62,132 bases of DNA from Halalkalibacter akibai JCM 9157 (GCF_000513135.1 NZ_BAUV01000026.1:1-62132), one strand, 5' to 3'. Shown: positions 38,905 through 48,254, counted from the stretch's first letter. Numbers and translations: made by a program. Notes: generated by a model from the letters alone, not told the origin.

Positions 38905-38967
38905 ATGACTATGAAATTAATATTTTTAGTACTATTCATAAAAATGCAGACAAAATCAAAAAAATGA
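38905..38967 (+). other. Short ORF with strong ribosome binding site
   Basis: An ATG at 38905 lies seven bases after AAGGAG and opens a 20-codon frame (MTMKLIFLVLFIKMQTKSKK). It looks like the start of a signal peptide and ends inside the conserved promoter block before the next GH78 gene. It may be the remnant of a lost exported-protein gene, or a leader peptide. The homologous promoter block at 44966 has no such frame. Confidence 0.3.
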
Positions 38968-39010
38968 GACACTTAAAAATCATAATGGCACCGCTTACAA
39001 TTATCTTAAG
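38949..39010 (+). promoter_or_regulatory. Shared promoter block, copy A, with cre site
   Basis: This 62-nt block is nearly identical to 44966-45028. It contains AATCAAAAAAATGAGACACTT (38955-38974 region), a cre-like site TGGCACCGCTTACA (38986-38999; 13 of 14 consensus positions), and TACAAT inside that site as a likely -10. There is no good -35, as expected for an activator-dependent promoter. It drives the second GH78 gene 60 nt downstream. Confidence 0.7.
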
Positions 39011-39070
39011 ACAGTTTGAGAATCTTCTATAGGCGTTATCTCTTGAAAAGAATTAAGGAGTGAGGAAGCA

Positions 39071-41110
39071 TTGATAAAAGAAGGAGATAGAGAAAATGTA
39101 TGTTGGATTTGGTACCCAGGGGATTGGGAAGTTTGGTTACATGAGCAAATTTCCGTAAAACGAAAAATGCGTGAAGTTATCTACCCTGCCTATTGGCGCT
39201 TAGACCGTCATTATAGTTCCGTTCGTTTTACTTACACGTATGAGTTAGAAATGCCGGAGGAAGTAGAGATTCATACAGATGGACAATTCGCTGTTTATTT
39301 AGACGGGAAAGACAATGAAAGACATAACAAACAACGTATGTTGTTGCCTGCAGGGAAGCATGAAATAAGTGTAGCCGTCTATAATGACGTCGGAATTCCG
39401 GCCTTATATATGAAAGGAGAACATTTGAAAACGAACGATGAATGGAAAGTGTCCTGTTACGATAAACATTGGTATCAGGTAGGGTGTTGGCCAAATGAAT
39501 TGAATGATCCTAAAACAACGCCATCACAATACCGTTTGGAAACGAGTGAACAGCATCCTGTAACTGTAGAAAAAAGAGCAGAGGGCTGGTTTGTGGATTT
39601 TGGGAAGGAGACATTCGGCTTTCTGCAGCTGAACGGGATAAAAGGACAAAGTGATGTGACGGTTTACTACGGAGAGTCTAGAGAAGAAGCAGAAGACCGA
39701 GATCATTGTGTATTATTAGATCGCATAACCGTTGACGGTTCACAAACAGAAATTTTTACGTTAACAGAGTCTCGAGCCTATCGCTATGTCCAAATTGTTC
39801 CTGAATCAAATGATTTTCAACTGGACTCGATCTCTATGCTGTATGAATACCTACCTGTTGACTATCGTGGGCGTTTTAGAAGCTCCAACGATCAACTTAA
39901 TCAAATTTGGGTGACATCACAGTATACCTTTCATCTTAATACGAGAGAATTTTTCTTTGATGGAATAAAGCGAGATCGCTGGGTCTGGTCAGGAGATGCC
40001 TATCAATCCTTTTTATTAAATTATTATAGTTTCTTTGATCGAGACGTTGTTAAGCGAACTTTAGTCGCATTAAGAGGAAAGGATCCAATTGTTACTCATT
40101 TAAATACAATCGTCGATTATAGCTTATATTGGTTTTCGGGGATATACGATTATTATTTGTATACGGGTGATGATTCATTTGTGAAATCACAGTATGAAAG
40201 GATGCTCTCTCTGATGGATTTCTGTTTAGGACGTCGTAATAACGATGGCTTAATGGAAGGGATTGAAAAAGACTGGGTGTTTGTCGACTGGGCTGATCTT
40301 GATAATCGAGGAGAAGTGAGTACGATTCAGTTGTTACTATGTCGCAGCTTGGAAACGATGGCGTTAGTGTCCCAATTGGTCGGAGACAGTGACAGAGTAC
40401 AAGATTTTCAAGAACAGGCATTGACACTCAAGGAAAAAATCATAGATATCTTCTGGAATGAAAATATAGGAGGTCTCGTACACAGTCGTGCGGATGGAAT
40501 TCTTAATTCTAAAGTAACGAAGTATCCTAATATGTTTGCTCTAATGTTTGGATATTTAAATGATAAACAAGCTGAAGAGGTAAAGAAAAATGTGTTACTT
40601 AACCCTGATGTACAGCCGATTAAAACTCCGTATATGCGGTTCTATGAATTAGCCTCTCTGTGTGAGGTCGGAGAACATCAATTTGTGCTTGAGGAGATGC
40701 TTCAATATTGGGGAGGAATGCTTGATTTAGGGGCGACAAGTTTTTGGGAGGAATATGATCCAAATCAAACTGGGACAGAACATTTTGAAATGTATGGAAT
40801 GCGTTACGGAAAAAGTTTGTGTCACGCCTGGGGTGCAAGCCCGATGTTCTTAATTGGTAAATATTATCTAGGTGTCAAACCACTAAGTCCTGGATATGAA
40901 ACCTTTATGGTAGAACCTCATCTTGGTGGATTAGTGTGGATGGATGGAACGGTACCAATCAATGAAGGTGACGTAGAAATTTTCATGGATTCCAAGAAGA
41001 TTAGAGTTAGAGCGACTTATGGTCATGGGATTCTTCGCTATGAAAAGAATGGTGAAATACGAGAAACTGAGATTCCAGTGGATGGAAACTGGTTAGAAGT
41101 AGTGAGGTAG
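39071..41110 (+). CDS. GH78 alpha-L-rhamnosidase-like protein (679 aa)
   Basis: This is a compact GH78 protein without a signal peptide. N-terminal beta domains (about 1-270) precede the (alpha/alpha)6 barrel and a short C-terminal beta-sandwich. The catalytic-region signature runs from Asp297 to Asp309 (DGIKRDRWVWSGD), so Asp302 stands where the general acid of the longer family members is Glu. This DGxKRDR form is common in a separate GH78 branch. The start is a TTG at 39071 after GAGG. It heads a transcript driven by promoter block A and is followed by the secreted GH3 gene. Confidence 0.9.
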   Translation: MIKEGDRENVCWIWYPGDWEVWLHEQISVKRKMREVIYPAYWRLDRHYSSVRFTYTYELEMPEEVEIHTDGQFAVYLDGKDNERHNKQRMLLPAGKHEISVAVYNDVGIPALYMKGEHLKTNDEWKVSCYDKHWYQVGCWPNELNDPKTTPSQYRLETSEQHPVTVEKRAEGWFVDFGKETFGFLQLNGIKGQSDVTVYYGESREEAEDRDHCVLLDRITVDGSQTEIFTLTESRAYRYVQIVPESNDFQLDSISMLYEYLPVDYRGRFRSSNDQLNQIWVTSQYTFHLNTREFFFDGIKRDRWVWSGDAYQSFLLNYYSFFDRDVVKRTLVALRGKDPIVTHLNTIVDYSLYWFSGIYDYYLYTGDDSFVKSQYERMLSLMDFCLGRRNNDGLMEGIEKDWVFVDWADLDNRGEVSTIQLLLCRSLETMALVSQLVGDSDRVQDFQEQALTLKEKIIDIFWNENIGGLVHSRADGILNSKVTKYPNMFALMFGYLNDKQAEEVKKNVLLNPDVQPIKTPYMRFYELASLCEVGEHQFVLEEMLQYWGGMLDLGATSFWEEYDPNQTGTEHFEMYGMRYGKSLCHAWGASPMFLIGKYYLGVKPLSPGYETFMVEPHLGGLVWMDGTVPINEGDVEIFMDSKKIRVRATYGHGILRYEKNGEIRETEIPVDGNWLEVVR

Positions 41111-41151
41111 TCTTTATCCAAATCAGAACAGGAGTTACTAAAGGGAGGTGA

Positions 41152-41202
41152 ATGCTTATTGATAGATGTTTGACCTGCACCTATGAATTAACTTCTAGAT
41201 GA
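41152..41202 (+). other. Short ORF with strong ribosome binding site before the GH3 gene
   Basis: An ATG at 41152 follows AAAGGGAGGTG and opens a 16-codon frame (MLIDRCLTCTYELTSR). The site is better than that of the GH3 gene itself. It may be a leader peptide, a remnant, or chance. Confidence 0.2.
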
Positions 41203-41218
41203 CGAACAAGTATTTTTT

Positions 41219-41232
41219 TGAAAGCGAATTCA
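41219..41232 (+). promoter_or_regulatory. Candidate cre site before the GH3 gene
   Basis: TGAAAGCGAATTCA matches the CcpA consensus TGWNANCGNTNWCA at all fixed positions except position 10. It lies 29 nt before the GH3 start codon, so it could act as an operator or a roadblock for transcription arriving from the GH78 gene. Confidence 0.55.
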
Positions 41233-41260
41233 TCTATTAAACAAGAAAAGGGTGAGGTAC

Positions 41261-44200
41261 ATGCAAAAATCCCCAGTCAAGCGATTTGGAAAAAGATGTT
41301 TGTTAGCGTTCCTAGGACTGACGCTAGTTAGTACTAGCTTTCAACCAGTTGGTTTTGCTACAGAAAGACAGGAGCAGGGTGTTTCCTTTAAGACACAAAG
41401 TGGTGGAGTGTTCGATGGGATGCCGTTATTTGATGGGAATCCGGAGCATTTAGACGAGTATGTTGATACTTATTTTGAATATACGGGTCTAGAAGGTCCA
41501 GCGGTTTACGCAACAGGATCTCGTAATCACTATACTCTACAACGAGGAAAACACGCTGGGAAAGTCATTCCAGGAGCTCTTTCAGCAGCCGACAATGTCC
41601 AAGGTATATCTACCGATTTTCCTGCTCTCGTTGGGATGGGGCAAACGTGGAACAAACAATTGTTAACCGATATTGGTAAAGTAATGGGCAGTGAGAAGTT
41701 AAATACTTTAAAAGTAAAACAAGGTGAATCAAACATCCATGGTGGACCTAATGCCTCCCCAACTGTAGCGTTCACTGTGGAAACAGATTTACGAATTAAT
41801 CCTTTGAGTGGGCGTTTTGACGAGGGCTATTCGGAAGATGCCTATCTTACCTCTGTTCTAGTCGATAATATGGCAGCAGGGTTAGGAGGGACCGATTTAC
41901 CAGAAAGTAATGATGGATTCTGGATGAGAGCAGCTGTTGGGACTAAACATTACTCCGTATACAATTCACAATGGTACCGATTTTCAGCTAGCTATTTGGC
42001 GGGGGCACGTGCTCAATATGAGTATCAGACCCGAGCAGCTTTATTGCCACTTTCAACTGGTTCAGTTTCTGGTGTTATGACTTCATTTGGTCGAACAAAT
42101 GGAGTACCAAATATCTTGTCACCGTTGCAATTACACGCAAATAACTATGCTAAATATGGCGTTTACAGTTCACCAGATTTTAATGCAGATGCACACGTAT
42201 TCGGTCCAGAGACATCTGCTGGAAGAGTTCAACAAGGCAATGGCTACGATCAAACATACGCTGTTGACCGCACTCATGCTACGGCTTTAATGGTACTAGC
42301 AAAATCAAACGCGGGAAGGCCTTCTCCTAATCCACAAGATGCACTAACAGATGTACTTGGACTAGTAGATGCGGTAGAGCAAGGATTATACGGATTGTCA
42401 AAGGAAGATTTGATTGAAGCAGCTCGACCTCATGTGAACCAAATGGTTAGGGTTGGGATTTTCAATGAAGTAGATGAAGAGGGGATTCCAAAGTATTATC
42501 CATTCGCCCAATACGCTAAAGATGTTGCCACAACCCCTTCTAATTATCATATTCCTGAACATCAAGATATTGCATTGCAAGCAGCTAAAGAAAGCATCGT
42601 ACTTTTAAAAAATGATGGGGCGTTACCTTTAAATAAGAATGAGAACGCATCTATATCTGGAATTTACGCAGATGCTAGGTTTAAACCAACAGCATCTCTA
42701 AGGGTTACACCGGAAATTACAAATTCAGGAATTTCTCCGTTAAGTGCAATTATTAGAAAAATAGGTGGCGATCGGATTTCTTATCACACAGGTGCTCCGA
42801 TCATTGGATTATCCTCTAAATTACTTGATCAGACTGTAACAGCAAATGCTAATGCAGGGGCAGAAGGATCAGTATTACAGACTACTGAAGAACCATTGAA
42901 TTCTAATGATCCTGCACACTTATTTGAACAATATGATTGGGGACAAGAAGGACACAGTTTACGATCTATTTTAAATGAACGCTGGGTCACTTCTCCTAAC
43001 GCAGGAAATGTAGCTTTAGGAAATACAGATAACACAATTCTAAATATTACGAGCAATGACTGGAGTCAAGAGTTGCTTCTTGGAAATACAAGTACAATTC
43101 CTCCTAGATTACGAATCGAGCAAAATGAAGATCAATCGGTTTCGATCATTAGTAACGGATTTAGAACTGGATTTACTGGTGAATTTTCAAATTGGTATTA
43201 TTTGAATGGTAGAATGATTACGACAAGTGATAAAGGGAATTTAGTAACGTCAACTTCTACCTTAAATAACGCAACGAATGCAGCTATTCGTGACGACAGA
43301 TCAAAATTTGAAAAGACGATTATTAGAAAAGCTGGAGAAGATGTAGTTGAACGCGCGTCAGTAGATGATTATGCGGTTGTGTTTGTTGGTGCTATCCCAC
43401 GTCACAGCGCAGGGGAAGGTAATGACCGATCCAGTCTTTACATGGGTGAAACGGATTACGAACTAGTGGAGAGAGTTTCAGAAGCATTTGCTGCACAAGG
43501 GAAAAAGACAGTTGTTGTTGTAACTTCTAGTTTTCCTGTAGCACTTGACAAGATAGAGAATAATCCGAATGTGAATGCTATTATCTATCAACCATATGCA
43601 GGGCAATATGATTCTGTAGCCTTGGCCGAAGTGTTGTATGGCGATTACGCACCAACAGGACGTTTAACTTCTACTTGGTATGCAGATATGTCTGCATTAC
43701 CTTCCCTCAGTAAATATTCTATTCCTGAGGGTAATAGTACTGACGTTGTAGGGGTTAACATTGATCCTCGCTACACAGTAGACATGCTCAACTCGGATCC
43801 GATTGATACAAAGTTAACTTACATGTATACGGAAGCTCCGGTTACTTACGAGTTTGGTCATGGACTTTCTTATAGTGAATTCGGATTTTCTGATTTTACA
43901 GTACCTACCGAAGCAGATAGTAAAAAAACGTTTAATGTTACAGTTAACGTAACAAATACTGGCGAAGTGAAAACGTCAGAGGTCATTCAACTGTATATTA
44001 AGAACAATAATTCAGCCTACAAAAATTATGCTCCTAAAAAACAGCTGGTTTCATTTGATAAAGTTGAAATTGAGCCAGGGGAGACTAGAACAGTAACATT
44101 ATCAGTCAATCCACAAGATTTCGCTGTTTGGGACGTTAATTTAGGAGATTTCATTGTAGAAGAAAATCAATATACGTTAATGGTCGGATCTTCTTCTGAA

Positions 44201-44779
44201 AATATTAAGGAAGAGCAAAAAATCAAAGTAAAAGGAAGCTCAATTGCCACTTTACAAGCTGATACTTTTAATGTATTTGATCATAGTTTCTCTTCTCATG
44301 AGGTTGTTTATCATGAAGTTTCTAAAGGCAGAACAGCAGCAAATCTTAAAGAGAATAAAGTTGTCGGAGGCTATCATGCGGTAAGGTCTAAGCAAGAAGG
44401 TTCATGGGTTGCTATACCAAATGTGAAACTTTCTAATGCAAAAGAGGTTACAGCAAGAGTGGCTACCGATGTAAAAAGCGGTCAAATCTCATTGCATCTA
44501 GGTTCACCTGACAGCAAGCCTATTGCAGAAATTAACGTACCTGTCACAGGGCCAAATTCTTATACTGTTGATCACACAAACGTTACGGTCAATGAACTTG
44601 GCTATGTTGATGTAACTACAAAGTTAACAGGAAATACTCAAGAAACAAAAGACCTTTACGTTGTGTTTCACGAAGCTGACCTGCGGATTGATAGTCTAAC
44701 TTTTACGAAGCCAGGAAACAGTAATCCTCCAGGAAAAAGGGAGGAACCAGGGAAACCAGAACATGCAGGAAGACCCTAA
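41261..44779 (+). CDS. Secreted GH3 glycosidase with FnIII-like and CBM6-like domains
   Basis: This 1172-aa exported protein has a Sec signal peptide (about residues 1-32, AFLGLTLVSTS core). It continues with a GH3 N-terminal barrel (about 45-380), a GH3 C-terminal domain (from AKESIVLLKND near 443, with a large insert and a GRLTSTWY motif), an FnIII-like domain after FGHGLSYSEF, and a C-terminal CBM6-like domain (GSWVAIPNVKL; DLYVVFHEADLRIDSLTF). It ends in a Pro/Lys-rich tail. The candidate nucleophile is Asp306 in YSSPDFNAD, an atypical setting for the usual SDW. It is likely a beta-glucosidase- or xylosidase-type enzyme acting outside the cell. The ATG at 41261 is preferred over the GTG at 41252. 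Confidence 0.88.
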   Translation: MQKSPVKRFGKRCLLAFLGLTLVSTSFQPVGFATERQEQGVSFKTQSGGVFDGMPLFDGNPEHLDEYVDTYFEYTGLEGPAVYATGSRNHYTLQRGKHAGKVIPGALSAADNVQGISTDFPALVGMGQTWNKQLLTDIGKVMGSEKLNTLKVKQGESNIHGGPNASPTVAFTVETDLRINPLSGRFDEGYSEDAYLTSVLVDNMAAGLGGTDLPESNDGFWMRAAVGTKHYSVYNSQWYRFSASYLAGARAQYEYQTRAALLPLSTGSVSGVMTSFGRTNGVPNILSPLQLHANNYAKYGVYSSPDFNADAHVFGPETSAGRVQQGNGYDQTYAVDRTHATALMVLAKSNAGRPSPNPQDALTDVLGLVDAVEQGLYGLSKEDLIEAARPHVNQMVRVGIFNEVDEEGIPKYYPFAQYAKDVATTPSNYHIPEHQDIALQAAKESIVLLKNDGALPLNKNENASISGIYADARFKPTASLRVTPEITNSGISPLSAIIRKIGGDRISYHTGAPIIGLSSKLLDQTVTANANAGAEGSVLQTTEEPLNSNDPAHLFEQYDWGQEGHSLRSILNERWVTSPNAGNVALGNTDNTILNITSNDWSQELLLGNTSTIPPRLRIEQNEDQSVSIISNGFRTGFTGEFSNWYYLNGRMITTSDKGNLVTSTSTLNNATNAAIRDDRSKFEKTIIRKAGEDVVERASVDDYAVVFVGAIPRHSAGEGNDRSSLYMGETDYELVERVSEAFAAQGKKTVVVVTSSFPVALDKIENNPNVNAIIYQPYAGQYDSVALAEVLYGDYAPTGRLTSTWYADMSALPSLSKYSIPEGNSTDVVGVNIDPRYTVDMLNSDPIDTKLTYMYTEAPVTYEFGHGLSYSEFGFSDFTVPTEADSKKTFNVTVNVTNTGEVKTSEVIQLYIKNNNSAYKNYAPKKQLVSFDKVEIEPGETRTVTLSVNPQDFAVWDVNLGDFIVEENQYTLMVGSSSENIKEEQKIKVKGSSIATLQADTFNVFDHSFSSHEVVYHEVSKGRTAANLKENKVVGGYHAVRSKQEGSWVAIPNVKLSNAKEVTARVATDVKSGQISLHLGSPDSKPIAEINVPVTGPNSYTVDHTNVTVNELGYVDVTTKLTGNTQETKDLYVVFHEADLRIDSLTFTKPGNSNPPGKREEPGKPEHAGRP

Positions 44780-44784
44780 AACGC

Positions 44785-44812
44785 TGAAAGACCTTGGATC
44801 TTTTTTTTATTA
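44785..44812 (+). terminator. First terminator after the GH3 gene
   Basis: A short stem AAAGACC/GGATCTTT (about 44789-44807) is followed by eight T. The stem is weak, but a second, stronger hairpin follows. Confidence 0.6.
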
Positions 44813-44840
44813 GAAGAAAGTTATAGTTCTTAACTAGATT

Positions 44841-44880
44841 GGTGTGATAAAAGGAATAAAACCTTTTGTCACACCTTTTT
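44841..44880 (+). terminator. Second terminator after the GH3 gene
   Basis: GGTGTGATAAAAGG (44841-44854) pairs with CCTTTTGTCACACC (44862-44875) with one T-G mismatch, followed by five T. Confidence 0.88.
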
Positions 44881-44965
44881 ACATGTCATAATGATTACAT
44901 CCACAGAAAATCAATGAAATTAGGTAATTATATCCAGGGAAATCCACACTCAACAAAAAAACTCG

Positions 44966-45028
44966 GACATAATCAAAAAAATGAGGCACTTAAAAAAAAA
45001 CTTTGGCACCGCTTACAATTAACTTAAG
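44966..45028 (+). promoter_or_regulatory. Shared promoter block, copy B, with cre site
   Basis: This 63-nt block aligns with 38949-39010 with about seven substitutions and a one-base indel. It has AATCAAAAAAATGAGGCACTT, an A-run, the cre-like TGGCACCGCTTACA (45004-45017) and TACAAT as the likely -10, then CTTAAG. It lies 50 nt before the ABC transporter operon. The same activator and CcpA should act on both copies. Confidence 0.72.
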
Positions 45029-45078
45029 AACTTAAACGAAGTTCTCAAAAACAAAAACAGATTTGAGGGGGAAACACA

Positions 45079-46392
45079 ATGAGCAAGAAGTGGCTTTTAC
45101 TAATGGTATGTGTAATCGCTTCCATGTTAACGATTGTTGGTTGTTCCAACAACAGTTCAGAACAATCCAGCAGTGAGAATGAGGGAATTGTTGAAACAGG
45201 CGGCGAGGCTAGAACGATTAAATACATGCATAATAGAACAGAAAATGAAGGGCAGCCTCGTGTCGTATTACCGATGGCAAGAGAGTACGCGGAAGCAAAT
45301 AATCCTAATTTTGATGTTGAACTTGAAGTAGTTGATCAAACAAACACTACTCAAAGAATTCAGTTGCTTGCCTCAAGTAACGATCTTCCTGAAATGTTTG
45401 CTTATCATTCAGATCAACCTTTGCAAGAACTAATTGATGCTGATTTAGTTGTTGATATTGAAGAAGCGTTTAAAGAAATGGGAATCTTCGATAAATTAAA
45501 TCCAGGTGCTGTTGATCTGCTTAAACAATTAAGTGGAGGAAGAGGATTGTATGCGGTTCCAATGGAGCTAAATATCGAAGGATTCTGGTATAACAAAGAA
45601 ATTTTTGAAGCAAATGGTCTAGAAATTCCAACAACATGGAATGAACTATTAGAAGTAAGTGAAACTCTTCTAGAAAACGGAGTTCAACCTTTTGCAGTAG
45701 CTGGACAAGATAGATGGCCACTAACACGTTACATTAATGCATATACTACTCGTTTGTATGGTGTTGATGCAATGGGACGTGTTGATAGCGGAGAATTATC
45801 AATAATGGATGAAGGCTTTATTGAAGCAACTTCCATGGTACAAGAAATGGCTCAGAAGGGTTATTTCGGACAAGGATTTAATGCAATTGACTATCAAACA
45901 GCCAATGATATGTTTCTAAACGGGCAAGCGGCAATGATTTACATGGGAAGCTGGATTTTAGGTGACATTCATGATGAAACTAGAAATCACATTGGTGGTC
46001 CAGATGGAGTTGGATTCTTCAACGTGCCAACGGTTGAAGGTGGAGTTGGAACATTAGAAGATTACAATATGAATGCTGGATTCGTAACGGTATTTGCGAA
46101 AAATAAATTTGATGATGCTATGAAAGATTGGGTTCAATACTTATATACGAATTATGCAGATCGTGCTTTAGCAGATTATGGAATGATCAGTGGTCTTTTA
46201 GTTAATGAAACACCAGACAATGTAAGTTCATTAACGCAAGCGGTAACAGAAGAGCTTAACAATGTTCAAAGTGCATCGCTTTGGTTCGAAGCTTATTTTG
46301 ATGCTCGTAAGAAGGATGCAGCAGAAATCAACGTTCAACTTCTCACAAATGGTGATATGTCACCTGAAGAGTATTTAGCAGAGTTAGAATAA
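45079..46392 (+). CDS. Sugar ABC transporter substrate-binding lipoprotein
   Basis: This 437-aa family 1 solute-binding protein has a lipoprotein signal peptide with lipobox TIVGC (Cys22) and a Ser/Asn/Glu-rich linker. A two-lobed binding fold typical of oligosaccharide importers (CUT1) follows; the NIEGFWYNKEIFEANGL segment near residue 157 is a family landmark. It is the first gene of an operon with two permeases, a YesL protein and a GH78-like enzyme, driven by promoter block B. It should bind a rhamnose-containing oligosaccharide at the cell surface. GAGGGGGA precedes the ATG. Confidence 0.93.
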   Translation: MSKKWLLLMVCVIASMLTIVGCSNNSSEQSSSENEGIVETGGEARTIKYMHNRTENEGQPRVVLPMAREYAEANNPNFDVELEVVDQTNTTQRIQLLASSNDLPEMFAYHSDQPLQELIDADLVVDIEEAFKEMGIFDKLNPGAVDLLKQLSGGRGLYAVPMELNIEGFWYNKEIFEANGLEIPTTWNELLEVSETLLENGVQPFAVAGQDRWPLTRYINAYTTRLYGVDAMGRVDSGELSIMDEGFIEATSMVQEMAQKGYFGQGFNAIDYQTANDMFLNGQAAMIYMGSWILGDIHDETRNHIGGPDGVGFFNVPTVEGGVGTLEDYNMNAGFVTVFAKNKFDDAMKDWVQYLYTNYADRALADYGMISGLLVNETPDNVSSLTQAVTEELNNVQSASLWFEAYFDARKKDAAEINVQLLTNGDMSPEEYLAELE

Positions 46393-46456
46393 ATCTAGTT
46401 GAATGAAGGTCCATTCCAGGACCTTCCTTCTTTATAAATTGGAAAGGAGTGGAAGT

Positions 46457-47341
46457 ATGAACACCGTATTGCAAGACAGAAAAGCGATTTTCCTTTTTAT
46501 AGGACCTGCGATGATATTATATTTACTTATTTTATTAATCCCTACCTTTTGGTCAATAGGTTATTCCTTTTTCGAGGGCTCTCCGATTCGAGGGTTTGAG
46601 TTTGTAGGAATTAGTAATTACCTAGAGGTCTTTAGTGATCGAAACTTTAAAAATAGTTTAGGGTTAAGTATTAAGTATGCAGCTCTTGTTACGACAGGAC
46701 AGGTTGTCTTGGGGCTCGCATTGGCTTTACTTTTTGTCTTTTATCTAAAGAAAGCTTCCTTTTTAGTTAGAACATTAGTATTCTTCCCTGTAATCCTACC
46801 AGCCGTTGCAGTGGCTGAGATGTTCTCTAAATTATTTGAATTTTCTCCTCAACTGGGTTTAATTAATAGCTTGTTAGCAAGCTTAAGTTTAGATATGTTG
46901 GTTCAGCCTTGGTTAGCACAAGGTGACACGGCTTTTGCCGTTCTTGTGATTATGGATATTTGGAAATCAATGGGCTTTTATGCCGTTATTTTATTTGCCG
47001 GATTAATTGATATTCCTGAGGATGTTTTAGAAGCGGCAAAGTTAGATGGAGCAAAAGGACTAACTCTTGTCTACAATATTGTTCTTCCGATGATTCGTCC
47101 GATTCTGATTTCAGCTGTGATCTTTAGTTTAAATGGTACATTAAAGGTCTTTGAAACAGCCGTTGCGTTAACTGGTGGTGGACCAGGTAATAGTACAACG
47201 ATGTTAACGATGTATATGTACGATACCTCTTTCACATATAGTCAGTACGGATACGGTAGTACCATTGCCGTTTATCTTCTGTTGTTATGTTTAGGAGTTA
47301 CTTTACTAGTTTATAGATTTGCACGTAAGGACGTTGCCTAA
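46457..47341 (+). CDS. Sugar ABC transporter permease (MalF-like)
   Basis: This 294-aa permease has six hydrophobic segments and the EAA loop EAAKLDGAKGLTLVYNIVLP (near residue 196), which contacts the ATPase. I set the start at the ATG at 46457, seven bases after AAGGAG. The frame reaches back to 46403 without a site. It lies 64 nt after the binding-protein gene and is followed by its partner permease. No ATPase gene is present, so it must use a shared MsmX-type ATPase encoded elsewhere, as CUT1 systems in Bacillus do. Confidence 0.93.
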   Translation: MNTVLQDRKAIFLFIGPAMILYLLILLIPTFWSIGYSFFEGSPIRGFEFVGISNYLEVFSDRNFKNSLGLSIKYAALVTTGQVVLGLALALLFVFYLKKASFLVRTLVFFPVILPAVAVAEMFSKLFEFSPQLGLINSLLASLSLDMLVQPWLAQGDTAFAVLVIMDIWKSMGFYAVILFAGLIDIPEDVLEAAKLDGAKGLTLVYNIVLPMIRPILISAVIFSLNGTLKVFETAVALTGGGPGNSTTMLTMYMYDTSFTYSQYGYGSTIAVYLLLLCLGVTLLVYRFARKDVA

Positions 47342-47359
47342 TGAATGGAGGGGAGAAAG

Positions 47360-48241
47360 ATGCAAACAAATCTAGAAATGAATAAACAAACAACACAAGT
47401 TAAGACGAAGAAAAAGTATCGATTAGGATCTGTGGTCGGGATGACCTTAATCTTTTTGTTTGTACTTATTTTGATCTATCCAATCATTTGGCTTTTACTA
47501 TCTTCACTCAAAACACCGAATGAAATTGCAGTAAATCCAATGTTTTCTTTACCGCAAAGTTTCTATCTCGATAACTATGTTACGGCATGGACTTCAGGAA
47601 AGATGAATGTTTACTTCAAAAATAGTATAATCGCTGTTTTTCCAGCTTTATTCCTAATTATCTTGTTAGGGTCAATGGCTGCTTTTGCAATTGAGAAAAT
47701 GAGATGGAAATTAAAAGATAAAGTAATGCTTCTATTTTTAGCAGGTATTATGATTCCTGTACAAATTGTTTTACTTCCACTTTTTACAATGTATTTTAAT
47801 TTAGGGCTATTAAACAATCTTTTTGGCCTTATGCTAATTTATACGGTTTTCGGTTTACCATTAACAATCTTCTTATTTGTCGGTTATTTCAAATCAGTAC
47901 CGAATGAATTATTAGAATCATCGATCATGGATGGGGCAAATATTTATCAATTTTTCTTTAAAATTGCTTTTCCATTACTGAAAAATGCAATTGTTACAGT
48001 TGCTTTAGTTCAATTCTTCTTTGCTTGGAACGATTTGATTTTTGCCATGACCTTTATTAGTGATTCTAACTTACGTACCATTCAAACTGGTTTAATTAGT
48101 TTTACAGGTGAATATGGAACACGTCAATGGGGGCCAACCTTTGCTTCAATTTCATTAGCGGTTATCCCTACATTAATCCTATATTTGTTTTTAAATAAGC
48201 TTGTAATGAAAGGTATGACTAGTGGTGCTGTTAAAGGATAG
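47360..48241 (+). CDS. Sugar ABC transporter permease (MalG-like)
   Basis: This 293-aa permease has a cytoplasmic basic N-terminus, six hydrophobic segments and the EAA-loop sequence ESSIMDGANIYQFFFKIAFP near residue 191. The start is taken at the ATG at 47360 behind GGAGGGGAG, not the ATG at 47345 that overlaps this site. It forms a heterodimer with the preceding permease. A hairpin follows at 48255, so read-through to yesL may be partial. Confidence 0.93.
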   Translation: MQTNLEMNKQTTQVKTKKKYRLGSVVGMTLIFLFVLILIYPIIWLLLSSLKTPNEIAVNPMFSLPQSFYLDNYVTAWTSGKMNVYFKNSIIAVFPALFLIILLGSMAAFAIEKMRWKLKDKVMLLFLAGIMIPVQIVLLPLFTMYFNLGLLNNLFGLMLIYTVFGLPLTIFLFVGYFKSVPNELLESSIMDGANIYQFFFKIAFPLLKNAIVTVALVQFFFAWNDLIFAMTFISDSNLRTIQTGLISFTGEYGTRQWGPTFASISLAVIPTLILYLFLNKLVMKGMTSGAVKG

Positions 48242-48254
48242 GAGATAGATGATG

